From: Candidatus Mediterraneibacter merdavium
GTDB taxonomy: Bacteria; Bacillota; Clostridia; Lachnospirales; Lachnospiraceae
Length of the DNA: 33,170 nucleotides
Assembly: GCA_019118545.1 (NCBI GenBank)
Contig: DWYT01000163.1
Location: 1-33,170 of the forward strand
Reading direction: 5' to 3'
In this document: positions 8,374 to 16,152 of the stretch, one piece after another
How the letters are laid out: every line of letters begins with the position of its first letter
Position numbering within the stretch: position 1 is the first letter of the stretch
Notes under the pieces: model-generated
Databases searched by the model: none
Told to the model about the DNA's origin: nothing
The model's input: the letters and a program-made list of their open reading frames with translations, nothing else
Position numbers and translations under genes: made by a program

Positions 8374-9252
8374 CTAATCGTCGTTTTTCGTTCGGAATAC
8401 AATGTTCGAGATACCTACTGCCAGTACGCAGAGGAGCATCAGTACCACGCCGATTGAGCTTGCGTATCCATATTTCAGGATATTAAACGCCTCGTAATAC
8501 ATATAGGTCGACATGACCTCAGTGGCATGATTTGGCCCGCCGGATGTCATGACTGCCACAAGATCGTAATATTTCAGCGATCCGGTAATGATGAGCACCG
8601 CGTCGATCTTCAGGATCGGCTTGATCAGCGGGAATGTAATATTTTTAAACTGCTGCCAGCCTGTAGCCCCGTCGATCTCCGCCGCCTCGTAGTACGACGC
8701 GTCTATGTTCCTCATTGCGGCAAGCTGGATCACCATGTGATAGCCTACATACTGCCACATGATGACGATGATGATACAGAACATCGCCAGTTCTTTATTT
8801 GCCAGCCATACCTGCTTTAAGTCTCCCAGTCCAATCAGCTCCAGAAATGCGTTCAACAATCCATAATTACCGTTATAGATAAACGTCCATGTCAGACCGA
8901 CAGCCACACCGCAGATGACACACGGCAGAAAAAATACCGTCTGGAAAAACGCCGACCCTTTGATCTTCTTGAAGATCGCGTTGGCAAAAAACATCGCCAG
9001 CGGCAAATGCGCGATAAGAGATCCTATCACCATGAAGATATTGTTCTTAAGCGCCTGAAGAAATGTCTTATCTCTAAGCAGGCTGATATAATTATCCAGT
9101 CCCACGAACTTCATATCTGACATCAGATCCGTATCGAACAGGGACATGTATACGTTATAACCAATCGGGAACAGAGCGAAAACCGCATATATGGTAAGCG
9201 CCGGAAGCACAAATATGGCAATGCTCTTTTTATTTCCCATTACTTTATTCAT
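8374..9252 (-). CDS. Sugar ABC transporter permease, MalF/LacF type
   Basis: 292 aa from ATG 9252 (MNKVMGNKKSIAIF), preceded by GGGGTGAC. A longer frame to 9330 would start inside the terminator hairpin and is not used. It has six membrane segments, a CUT1-type N-terminal helix and the EAA loop EAAEIDGATGWQQFKNITFPLIKP. It is paired with the MalG-type permease directly downstream and with the binding protein upstream. Together they should import a galactoside or oligosaccharide that the GH42 enzyme cleaves. Confidence 0.95.
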   Translation of the reverse strand: MNKVMGNKKSIAIFVLPALTIYAVFALFPIGYNVYMSLFDTDLMSDMKFVGLDNYISLLRDKTFLQALKNNIFMVIGSLIAHLPLAMFFANAIFKKIKGSAFFQTVFFLPCVICGVAVGLTWTFIYNGNYGLLNAFLELIGLGDLKQVWLANKELAMFCIIIVIMWQYVGYHMVIQLAAMRNIDASYYEAAEIDGATGWQQFKNITFPLIKPILKIDAVLIITGSLKYYDLVAVMTSGGPNHATEVMSTYMYYEAFNILKYGYASSIGVVLMLLCVLAVGISNIVFRTKNDD

Positions 9253-9285
9253 AAAGTCACCCCGTTTCTCACAAGAGTAAGTTCT

Positions 9286-9327
9286 AAAAAAGGAGCCGCC
9301 CTTTTCAGGTATACGGCCCCTTTTTTT
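9286..9327 (-). terminator. Internal terminator/attenuator between binding-protein and permease genes
   Basis: On the minus strand, AAAAAAAGGGGCCG pairs with CGGCTCCTTTTTT around a 15-base loop. It lies 10 bases past the binding-protein stop codon and 34 bases before the permease start. Its position suggests partial termination, giving more binding protein than permease. Confidence 0.75.
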
Positions 9328-9336
9328 CAAGCCCTC

Positions 9337-10644
9337 TTATTTGTTCGCTTCTGCGTACTCCTGAAGATTATCGAGCGCCCCCTGCGCGTCATCTCCGTTG
9401 GCGATCGCTATACTGCTATTGTTAAATTCATTCCCAAGATCTGTGTCCATACGGTCGAACCATGCCGTCAGGTTCGTCTGCGCTTCAAAGCACTTGATCA
9501 CGTCACTTGTAAGCGAGGACATCTGGCTCTCATCCAGTTCAATGGATGTGGAGGGCATACGTCCGTAGTCATAGAGCAGCATAGATGTATTATCTTCGTT
9601 TGTCCAATACTTAAGAAATCCCACAGCCGCCTCTACATTCTCACAGTTTGTCGTGATCGCGTAAGAATTATCCAGCGCTCCTACAGAAATGTTGTAATAC
9701 TGGGAGTCAGCCGCCGGCATAACGAAGCAACTGATATTTTCCGCCTCCTGACATACTTCCGGATTATCAAGATTCGCGATCTCCCATGAACCGTTAAAGT
9801 ACATCGCTGTCTGCCCGGTCTGGAACAGGGCCTCTGCCTCTGAACCGCTTACGCCGGTAAAGCCTTCCTCAAAATATCCCTTTTCAACTTCTTCCTGAAA
9901 AATCTCTGCCGCCTGCACCATCGCCTCGTCGTTCCAGTCTCTCGTACCATTCTTAATGCCGTCATACAGATCGTATCCCGCGATACCGTCGCTGAGCTGC
10001 TGGATGTACTGTGACACCAGCCAAGCATCGTCTGCCGTGGAAGCAAGCGCAACCGGAGTTACACCATTTTCAAGAAGCGTATCACACACTTCACAATACT
10101 CCTCATAGGTCGTCGGAATCTCCAGATCATACTGCTCAAAGATCGCTGTATTATAATACATCACAGCCATGCACTGAGCGGTGGGGATACCGTACACATC
10201 CCCGTCATATGTGAGCTGCTCCAGAGTTCCGTTATTGAAGCTGTTCTTCCACTCCTCATCTTCGTCAAGGTACTCCTGCAGATTCACGATTTTTCCGCCG
10301 TTTACAAAGTTCTCCAGATAACTAAGCTCCCATGTGAAGATGATGTCCGGCTCTGAATCCGAAGCCATCATCGTCGTAAGCTTTGTCTTGTAGTCCGAAT
10401 TGCTCACGAACTCCGGCTCAATCGTCACACCGTATTCATTATTCGCATTAAATTCATCAACAATCTTCTGGTAGCCTTCCACATAAGCATCTGAAGCCGC
10501 ACCGTTAAGCATCATTGTAAGGACTTCACCTGAATCGCTCCCCGCGTCTGAACCGGAATCCCCGCTGCCACTGCCGCTGCCGCATCCGGCAAGCAGCCCC
10601 AGCGAAAGCACACCTGTCAGTAATACCGCTATTTTTCTTTTCAT
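9337..10644 (-). CDS. Extracellular sugar-binding lipoprotein (ABC transporter family 1)
   Basis: 435 aa. A lipoprotein signal peptide (charged MKRKIAV, hydrophobic core, lipobox LLAGC) gives lipid-modified Cys21. A flexible Gly/Ser/Asp linker (22-38) leads into an SBP_bac_1 fold (about 40-430). This is a CUT1 binding protein (COG1653 type) anchored outside the membrane that hands sugar to the two permeases encoded downstream. ATG 10644 is preceded by GGAGG at a somewhat long spacing of about 11; an earlier ATG in the leader stops at once. First gene of the operon. The substrate is inferred from the GH42 gene, not read from the protein. Confidence 0.95.
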   Translation of the reverse strand: MKRKIAVLLTGVLSLGLLAGCGSGSGSGDSGSDAGSDSGEVLTMMLNGAASDAYVEGYQKIVDEFNANNEYGVTIEPEFVSNSDYKTKLTTMMASDSEPDIIFTWELSYLENFVNGGKIVNLQEYLDEDEEWKNSFNNGTLEQLTYDGDVYGIPTAQCMAVMYYNTAIFEQYDLEIPTTYEEYCEVCDTLLENGVTPVALASTADDAWLVSQYIQQLSDGIAGYDLYDGIKNGTRDWNDEAMVQAAEIFQEEVEKGYFEEGFTGVSGSEAEALFQTGQTAMYFNGSWEIANLDNPEVCQEAENISCFVMPAADSQYYNISVGALDNSYAITTNCENVEAAVGFLKYWTNEDNTSMLLYDYGRMPSTSIELDESQMSSLTSDVIKCFEAQTNLTAWFDRMDTDLGNEFNNSSIAIANGDDAQGALDNLQEYAEANK

Positions 10645-10684
10645 AACGTAAACATCCTCCGTTTCTTTTCTGAATTAACTCAAC

Positions 10685-10700
10685 CAAAAGCGCTTTCTTG
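10685..10700. promoter_or_regulatory. Cre-like catabolite control site upstream of the sugar operon
   Basis: The palindromic core AAAGCGCTTT (10687-10696) resembles the CcpA cre consensus around its central CG, but the outer positions deviate in about three places. On the minus strand it lies about 40 bases before the start codon and just downstream of a possible -10 (GATAAT). Catabolite repression of a galactoside operon would be expected. Confidence 0.4.
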
Positions 10701-10817
10701 ATTATCTGCATTCATTGTAAATGGTCTTCCATCTTTTTTTAAGAGACAGATTGCGCCTATTTTGTTTAGCTTTTTGTCTTTTTGAATTTACTTTATATTT
10801 CTATTGGTAAATATGCA

Positions 10818-10853
10818 CAAAAAGAGCAGGTATCATACAATACCTACTCTTAA
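10818..10853 (-). terminator. Terminator after the lysophospholipase-like gene
   Basis: On the minus strand, AAGAGTAGGTAT / ATACCTGCTCTT forms a stem with a short loop and is followed by TTTTTG. It lies 10 bases past the stop codon at 10863. Confidence 0.8.
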
Positions 10854-10862
10854 AACCCTTTC

Positions 10863-11789
10863 TTACTTATGCTGTTCCAGCCATGCCGCCAAGTCTTCGT
10901 ACACCTGCTGCCGGTCCGTCTCGTTCAGAATCTCATGCCGGTCTCCTGTATACAGCCGCAGGGTCACATCCTGTATCCCTGCCGCCCGGTACTTCTCATA
11001 GACCTTACGGACGCCTTTTCCAAAGCTTCCCACCGGATCATCCGCCCCTGATACGAACAGAATCGGCAGATTCTTGGGAATCATGTATACGCTTTCTTTT
11101 CTCTGCATACTGATCATGCCTGAAAACATACTGTAATAAGCATTCACCGTGAACATGAAAGAGCAAAGCGGATCTGCCACATAAGCCTCCAGCCGTTCCC
11201 TGTCACTTGTAACCCAGTCCGCCCGGGTGTGCGCAGGCTTGAACCTTTTATTAAAAGGCCCGTTTACCATCTTATCCACAAGCTTACTCCGGTAATGCCA
11301 GCCGCGGAATACCGCCAACAGACGGCAGAGTCGTTTTCCCAGCAAAAGCTCTGCCTTCCTGTGATCAGACACAACGCCCATCAGCACTGCTCCGCTTAAG
11401 CCGCTGCCGTACATCTGAATATACTGGCGCAAAAGCGATGAACCCATGCTGTGCCCAAGCATGAAATACGGCACATCCGGGTATTTCTTCATCGTCCTCA
11501 GGCGGAGTGTGTGGATATCTCCTATCACACAGGCATTCCCATATCTTGCATTGAAAAATCCATACTCCGACTTTGCCTGTATGGATTTCCCATGCCCGAG
11601 ATGATCATTTCCCACGACATACCAACCCTGATCACACAGATACTGCGCGAACTCATCATATCGTTTAATGTATTCCACCATTCCATGGCAGATCTGGAGA
11701 ACAGCCTTTACCTCTCCTTCGGGTTTCCACTCCATGGTATGGATCTCTGTATTGCCGTCTTTTGATGGGAAATAAAACTCGTCTCTCAT
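10863..11789 (-). CDS. Alpha/beta hydrolase, lysophospholipase/monoacylglycerol lipase family
   Basis: 308 aa. A Hydrolase_4-type fold: oxyanion-side motif ICHGMVEYIKRYDEF, then DHLGHGKS, the nucleophile elbow GHSMGS (Ser114 from this start), a cap region (about 140-230), the acid in FVSGADDPVG and the catalytic His in GDRHEILNE. Such enzymes hydrolyse lysophospholipids or monoacylglycerols; the true substrate is unknown. No signal peptide. The frame is open to a GTG at 11798 directly next to the citrate synthase stop, but ATG 11789 is a more likely start. It lies immediately downstream of citrate synthase with no terminator between and shares its transcript. Confidence 0.92.
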   Translation of the reverse strand: MRDEFYFPSKDGNTEIHTMEWKPEGEVKAVLQICHGMVEYIKRYDEFAQYLCDQGWYVVGNDHLGHGKSIQAKSEYGFFNARYGNACVIGDIHTLRLRTMKKYPDVPYFMLGHSMGSSLLRQYIQMYGSGLSGAVLMGVVSDHRKAELLLGKRLCRLLAVFRGWHYRSKLVDKMVNGPFNKRFKPAHTRADWVTSDRERLEAYVADPLCSFMFTVNAYYSMFSGMISMQRKESVYMIPKNLPILFVSGADDPVGSFGKGVRKVYEKYRAAGIQDVTLRLYTGDRHEILNETDRQQVYEDLAAWLEQHK

Positions 11790-11798
11790 GTTTCTCAC

Positions 11799-13169
11799 TT
11801 ACCTGTCATCCAAATTTATGTATTCGCGGTATGGTGCGAGCGGCTTATACGCCGGACGAATAATCTTGTCCACATTTTTGAGCTCTTCCAACCGGTGCGC
11901 ACTCCACCCAACGATACGCGCGGCCGCGAAGATCGGTGTGTACAGCGCCGGCGGAAGATCCAGCATGCTGTAAACCAGTCCGCTGTAAAAGTCCACGTTC
12001 GCGTTGACGCCTTTGTACATTCTGCGCTTCTCTCCGATAATCTCCGGAGCCATGTGTTCTACTTTTTCGTAAAGCGCATATTCTTCCTCGTGGTTTTTCT
12101 CTTTTGCAAGCTGTTTTACAAATTTCTTAAATATATCTGCACGTGGGTCTGAGATCGAATAAACCGCATGGCCCATCCCGTAGATCAACCCTTTCCTGTC
12201 AAATGCCTTCTTGTCAAGAAGCGCCTCCAGATACGCCCTGATCTGTCCCTCATCCGTCCAGTCAGTCAGGTTTGCCTTCATGTCTTCAAACATCTGCGTC
12301 ACCTTGATGTTAGCGCCGCCATGCTTAGGCCCTTTGAGGGAAGCCATCGCCGCCGCCATCGTGGAATACGTATCTGTGCCCGAGGAAGTAACCACATGGG
12401 TTGTAAATGTAGAGTTGTTTCCGCCGCCATGATCCATGTGGAGCACGAGCGCCATGTCTAATATCCTCGCCTCAAGCTCTGTGTACTGTCTGTCTTCACG
12501 CAGCATCATGAGGATATTCTCAGCCATGGAAAGCTCCCTCTTCGGTGCATAAATATACAGATCCTCTCCCCTGCGGTAATTGTACGCATGATAGCCGTAT
12601 ACCATGAGCATGGGGAACTGGCTGATCAGATTCAGGCACTGGCGGAGCACGTTCGGGATCGTTGTATCATCCGCCTTCTCATCATAGGAATAAAGCTGCA
12701 GAATACTTCTCGTAATACTGTTCATCATATCGCGGCTCGGAGCCTTCATGATAACGTCACGCACAAAGTTGGGCGGGAGCATCCGACGGTCCGCGAGCAT
12801 TTCCTGAAAATTCTCAAGTTCCTTTTTATCCGGGAGATCGCCGAACAGGAGCAGGTATGCTGTCTCCTCAAATCCCGGATGCTTCGCTGCAAGGAATCCT
12901 TTCACCAAATCCTTAATGTTATATCCCCGGTAGTACAGGTTTCCCTCACAGGGAACCGACTCACCGTTTACCACCTTGGAGGCGCAGACATCGGAAATAT
13001 TCGTAAGTCCGGCAAGGACTCCTTTTCCGTTCAGGTCACGTAATCCCCTCTTCACCTCATACTTTGTGTACAGTTCCTTATCGATCGCATTATTTTCCTC
13101 ACATTTCTGAGCGAGCGCTTCAATCTCAGGAGTAATATCAAAAAAAATGCTGTCAATATCCTTCGCCAT
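11799..13169 (-). CDS. gltA: Citrate synthase (Si-type)
   Basis: 456 aa from ATG 13169, which follows AGGAGGAAGG at ideal spacing; the open frame extends nine codons further without a site. It condenses oxaloacetate with acetyl-CoA to citrate. The catalytic residues are visible: His283 in GPKHGGAN, His334 in GMGHAVY and Asp393 in NVDFYSG. The substrate-site segment MDHGGGNNSTF (245-255) replaces the usual EHxxNASTF. The family has an extended N-terminus compared with short Gram-positive CitZ. In anaerobic Lachnospiraceae this feeds glutamate synthesis through a partial TCA branch (established context). No aconitase or isocitrate dehydrogenase gene adjoins. It has its own promoter at 13211-13239. 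Confidence 0.95.
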   Translation of the reverse strand: MAKDIDSIFFDITPEIEALAQKCEENNAIDKELYTKYEVKRGLRDLNGKGVLAGLTNISDVCASKVVNGESVPCEGNLYYRGYNIKDLVKGFLAAKHPGFEETAYLLLFGDLPDKKELENFQEMLADRRMLPPNFVRDVIMKAPSRDMMNSITRSILQLYSYDEKADDTTIPNVLRQCLNLISQFPMLMVYGYHAYNYRRGEDLYIYAPKRELSMAENILMMLREDRQYTELEARILDMALVLHMDHGGGNNSTFTTHVVTSSGTDTYSTMAAAMASLKGPKHGGANIKVTQMFEDMKANLTDWTDEGQIRAYLEALLDKKAFDRKGLIYGMGHAVYSISDPRADIFKKFVKQLAKEKNHEEEYALYEKVEHMAPEIIGEKRRMYKGVNANVDFYSGLVYSMLDLPPALYTPIFAAARIVGWSAHRLEELKNVDKIIRPAYKPLAPYREYINLDDR

Positions 13170-13210
13170 GTGACCTTCCTCCTTCTCTTTTTTCATCGTA
13201 TGACCTTTAT

Positions 13211-13239
13211 ATTATACTAAAAAGTGGATAATTAAACAA
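13211..13239 (-). promoter_or_regulatory. Sigma-A promoter for citrate synthase
   Basis: On the minus strand, TTGTTT (13239-13234) and TATAAT (13216-13211) are 17 bases apart. Start of transcription is near 13204, giving a leader of about 35 bases. Confidence 0.7.
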
Positions 13240-13256
13240 TAAAGAGAGTATTAAAA

Positions 13257-13440
13257 ATGTATGAACACCCAGTTCAGCCATCCATCGAGCACGAACACAA
13301 GTCATGCTTGCATGAACTTGGGAGCGTGAAGATGGATGTGATGAGCGCCTGCACATGAGGGAAACAGCGGCGCAGCCGCAGTTAGTACGCAGTGCGGTTT
13401 CCCGAATGGCGCTGGCTGAACGTATCCTGCTTTCAGGTGC
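13257..13440. other. Multi-branched foldback element, possible structured RNA or intergenic repeat
   Basis: Non-coding gap between ksgA and the citrate synthase promoter with nested complementarity. A closing stem GTTCAGCC (13272-13279) pairs with GGCTGAAC (13414-13421). Inside, arm A pairs CATCCATC (13279-13286) with GATGGATG (13331-13338), then CACG with CGTG, then CAAGTCAT with ATGAACTTG. Arm B pairs AGCGCC (13344-13349) with GGCGCT (13408-13413), then GGGAAAC (13359-13365) with GTTTCCC (13397-13403), with an inner GCGGC/GCCGC hairpin at 13367-13379. CCTG-CTTT-CAGG follows at 13426-13437. It is GC-richer than the flanking leader. I cannot match it to a known RNA family. It could be a transcribed RNA, the 3' end of ksgA mRNA or a dispersed palindromic repeat. 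Confidence 0.6.
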
Positions 13441-13444
13441 GCCG

Positions 13445-14311
13445 CTATTTTCCCAACTCATTCGCCAGCGCGGCAAACTCTTCAAGTGTCAGTGCTTCTC
13501 CCCTAACTGACGCGCCTTTTCCCAGCGACAAGATGGCTTCTTCGATCTGTTCTTTTTCAAAATCCAGCTCCGGGGAGTTTTTAAGGCCGTTGGCCAGTGT
13601 CTTTCTCCTCTGGTTGAAGGACGCGCGGATCAGGCGGAACATCAGCTTTTCATCCTTCACTTCTACAGGCGGCTTCTCATGCCGTTCCAGACGGATCACA
13701 GCCGACCCCACCTTTGGGCGGGGCATGAAGCAGTTGGGCGGCACATTTGCCACGATATACGGCTTCGCGTAATACTGCACGGCTAAAGAGAGCGCGCCGT
13801 AATCCTTTGTGCCCGGCCCGACCTGCATACGGTCCGCCACTTCTTTCTGAACCATGACCGTGATGCTCTTAACGGGAACATGATTCTCGAAAAGGCCCAT
13901 GATGATAGGCGTGGTGATGTAGTACGGCAGGTTGGCCACCACCTTGACCGGCCTGCCGCTGTTCTCCTCTTCCGCCAGCGCCCTGATATCAACCTTTAAT
14001 ACATCCTCGTTTATAATACGCACATTATCATATCCTTCCAGCGTATCTTCAAGGATTGGGATGAGCGCCCGGTCGATCTCCACGGCCACCACTTTCTTTG
14101 CCGCACATGCAAGGTACTGGGTCATCGTACCGATGCCCGGGCCGATCTCCAGCACCATATCGTCTTTATCAATCTCTGCCGCGCGGATGATCTTGTCCAG
14201 CACATGGGTATCTATAAGAAAATTCTGCCCGAATTTTTTCTGGAAAACAAAGTTATATTTCTGCAGTACCGCGATCGTGTTCTGCGGATTGCCAAGTGTC
14301 GGCTGTTTCAT
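13445..14311 (-). CDS. ksgA: 16S rRNA (adenine1518/1519-N6)-dimethyltransferase
   Basis: 288 aa, normal length for KsgA/RsmA. It dimethylates two adjacent adenines in the 3' terminal hairpin of 16S rRNA, a late step of 30S maturation; loss gives kasugamycin resistance. Visible motifs are FGQNFLID (28-35), SAM motif I LEIGPGIGTMTQ (54-65), acidic VEIDRAL and the catalytic NLPY (127-130). The C-terminal helical domain contains FNQRRKTLAN. Start 14311 has GGAAAGGA upstream at a long spacing of about 13. In many Firmicutes it follows tatD and rnmV; here an export operon lies between it and tatD and no rnmV is seen. Confidence 0.97.
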   Translation of the reverse strand: MKQPTLGNPQNTIAVLQKYNFVFQKKFGQNFLIDTHVLDKIIRAAEIDKDDMVLEIGPGIGTMTQYLACAAKKVVAVEIDRALIPILEDTLEGYDNVRIINEDVLKVDIRALAEEENSGRPVKVVANLPYYITTPIIMGLFENHVPVKSITVMVQKEVADRMQVGPGTKDYGALSLAVQYYAKPYIVANVPPNCFMPRPKVGSAVIRLERHEKPPVEVKDEKLMFRLIRASFNQRRKTLANGLKNSPELDFEKEQIEEAILSLGKGASVRGEALTLEEFAALANELGK

Positions 14312-14361
14312 ACGTTTTTACCATTCCTTTCCGTTATCTGAATACGCGGAGAATATAAGCC

Positions 14362-14410
14362 AAAAGAGCACAGAGTATGCAGTCCGTCAATATCGCATAC
14401 TCTGTACTCT
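14362..14410 (-). terminator. Terminator of the export operon
   Basis: On the minus strand, GAGTACAGAGTATGC (14409-14395) pairs with GCATACTCTGTGCTC (14380-14366) with one mismatch and is followed by TTTTGG. It lies about 50 bases beyond the last gene of the export operon and before ksgA. Confidence 0.75.
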
Positions 14411-14460
14411 TCGTATCCCGGCCTAGAATCCCTCAACAAGATATCCAAATTATCTTCGTA

Positions 14461-14841
14461 TTATTCTGACTGGTACCAACCCCACATGTAAAGAATCGGA
14501 AGGATAAAGCTAAATACGTAAGTAAACGAAAAGCCAATCGTTACGCAGGACATAATGACATTCACAAGGATCGTCAGACAATACAGCGCTCCAATGATGA
14601 GAACAGACTTCTTAGAACGGTACATCACACCCATGATTCCGGCAATAAGCTGGATAATGCCAAAGACTATGGAGATCGCGTAATCCGCAGTTGTCGGCAT
14701 GGCAATATTATAACCATAGTCTGACAGATAAGACTCCATAGTTCCTGACGTTGCCATCAGCGCAAGGTTTGCAAGCAGTCCTAAGCAGCTAAATATAATG
14801 ACAAGAATGGATACAACAGTTAATAATTTACTTTTTTTCAT
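14461..14841 (-). CDS. Small four-helix membrane protein, unknown function
   Basis: 126 aa with four predicted membrane helices at about 7-30, 52-75, 80-98 and 103-122. A short polar extracellular loop follows helix 1 (SGTMESYLSDYGYN) and a basic cytosolic turn, YRSKKS, follows helix 2. I recognise no catalytic motif. AGGAGG precedes ATG 14841. It sits 48 bases after the FtsX-type permease and before the operon terminator, so it is probably co-transcribed with the exporter, perhaps as an accessory or immunity-like membrane protein (inference). Confidence 0.8.
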   Translation of the reverse strand: MKKSKLLTVVSILVIIFSCLGLLANLALMATSGTMESYLSDYGYNIAMPTTADYAISIVFGIIQLIAGIMGVMYRSKKSVLIIGALYCLTILVNVIMSCVTIGFSFTYVFSFILPILYMWGWYQSE

Positions 14842-14889
14842 GAATAGATTCCTCCTACTTCATAAAATGATTTATAAGCAGCGGTGCAT

Positions 14890-16128
14890 TTAGATGCGCC
14901 GCAGTGCTTCAATCGGACTTAAGCGGGCCGCCTTGCGGGCGGGATAAATCCCGAAGATGATCCCCACGCCGCAGGAAAAAAGCGTGGCTATGATGACAGC
15001 CGGAAGTGAGAGGGACGCCTTAATGCCCCCGATCTCAAGGAAGCTGATCAGCGCGGTAAGTCCGCCTCCCAACAGAATTCCTATAATACCGCCCATCCCG
15101 GAAATGATGGCGGACTCACACAGAAACTGTGCGATGATAGACCCCGTCTTTGCCCCCAACGATTTACGAATCCCGATTTCCCTCGTTCTCTCTGTGACAG
15201 AGACGAGCATGATATTCATAACGCCGATACCTCCCACGACAAGGGAAATCGCGGCTACAAGCGCTACGAACGCGGTTACTCCGTCCATGACGGCTCCCAG
15301 CATATCGGACAGATTGACTGGTTTCTGCTGCATGAAAGGATTCTCTCCAAGGTTCTGATGGCGGGCATTGAGAAGCCTCACTGCCGTGGTTGCCACCCGA
15401 TTCGCCTCATCCCCGTCCCTTGCGGTCAGAGATATAGAGGAGAACCCGTCGATGGGGGTTCCAAAAGCTTCCGCAAGCGTGTACGGCACCTCGATGGATA
15501 TGGATTCGCCCATTCCCATGGCCTGATAGGTCTGCTCAACCTCCAGCATATCCTCCGAAGTCTCCCTGATCCCGACAATCGTGATCTCCTGTATCCCGCT
15601 GTCAATGGCGAGCTCAAAGCTCATGCCGACGACATTTGTATTTCCAAAGAGATATAAGGCGGTGAGTTCATCGATCACACAGACCGGACTTCCGTTCGCC
15701 ATATCTGTGTCTGTAAAATATTTCCCTTTTACCAGAGGGGATGTGTACTGTCCGTTCTCATAATCGGGCGTGGTCATTGTCACATAAGCGTCAAAGGAAC
15801 CTTTGCGGGTCGTGCATTTTCCACCGTACATCACTGCTGCGGTGATGCTCTCCACGGAGTCGCTCATGGATGCCTCCAGAAAGGCAATATCGTCTCCGGT
15901 AATAACCTCCGTATCCGTTATCTCCTCGGCGTTCGTCTGGACAGTGACTGTATTCGTCTGCTCGTTGGCTGCGTTCACCACATCGTCCTTCAGTCCGTTT
16001 CCGATGGAAACGATCGTCACCACAGAGGAGATACCGATGATAATACCAAGCATTGTCAGAAAGGACCGGCCTTTGTTGGAGCGGATATTATCCAGCGCCA
16101 TTTTTATGTATTCAAGAAATTGTCCCAT
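14890..16128 (-). CDS. MacB-type ABC transporter permease (FtsX domain)
   Basis: 412 aa. The N-terminal TM helix (about 21-43, [20 protein letters not shown]) is followed by a large extracellular MacB_PCD domain (about 45-270). Three C-terminal helices form the FtsX domain (about 285-405), with the conserved [16 protein letters not shown] loop that contacts the ATPase and the end [19 protein letters not shown]. In the MacB class it couples ATP hydrolysis in the cytosol to movements outside the membrane, driving export of peptides, macrolide-like drugs or lipids. Here the ATPase is a separate polypeptide (17816-18571). It starts 24 bases after the adaptor gene. Confidence 0.95.
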   Translation of the reverse strand: MGQFLEYIKMALDNIRSNKGRSFLTMLGIIIGISSVVTIVSIGNGLKDDVVNAANEQTNTVTVQTNAEEITDTEVITGDDIAFLEASMSDSVESITAAVMYGGKCTTRKGSFDAYVTMTTPDYENGQYTSPLVKGKYFTDTDMANGSPVCVIDELTALYLFGNTNVVGMSFELAIDSGIQEITIVGIRETSEDMLEVEQTYQAMGMGESISIEVPYTLAEAFGTPIDGFSSISLTARDGDEANRVATTAVRLLNARHQNLGENPFMQQKPVNLSDMLGAVMDGVTAFVALVAAISLVVGGIGVMNIMLVSVTERTREIGIRKSLGAKTGSIIAQFLCESAIISGMGGIIGILLGGGLTALISFLEIGGIKASLSLPAVIIATLFSCGVGIIFGIYPARKAARLSPIEALRRI

Positions 16129-16152
16129 TGGGTCATATCCCTCCCTATCAGC

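Noticed and set aside
9253-9330. Longer N-terminus of the MalF-type permease
   Set aside because: The extension would be encoded by the terminator hairpin; ATG 9252 has the ribosome site and a normal family start.
13207-13485. 92-codon minus-strand frame through the foldback element
   Set aside because: It overlaps the end of ksgA in another frame and runs through the citrate synthase promoter; composition is Arg/Ser-rich as for shadow frames.
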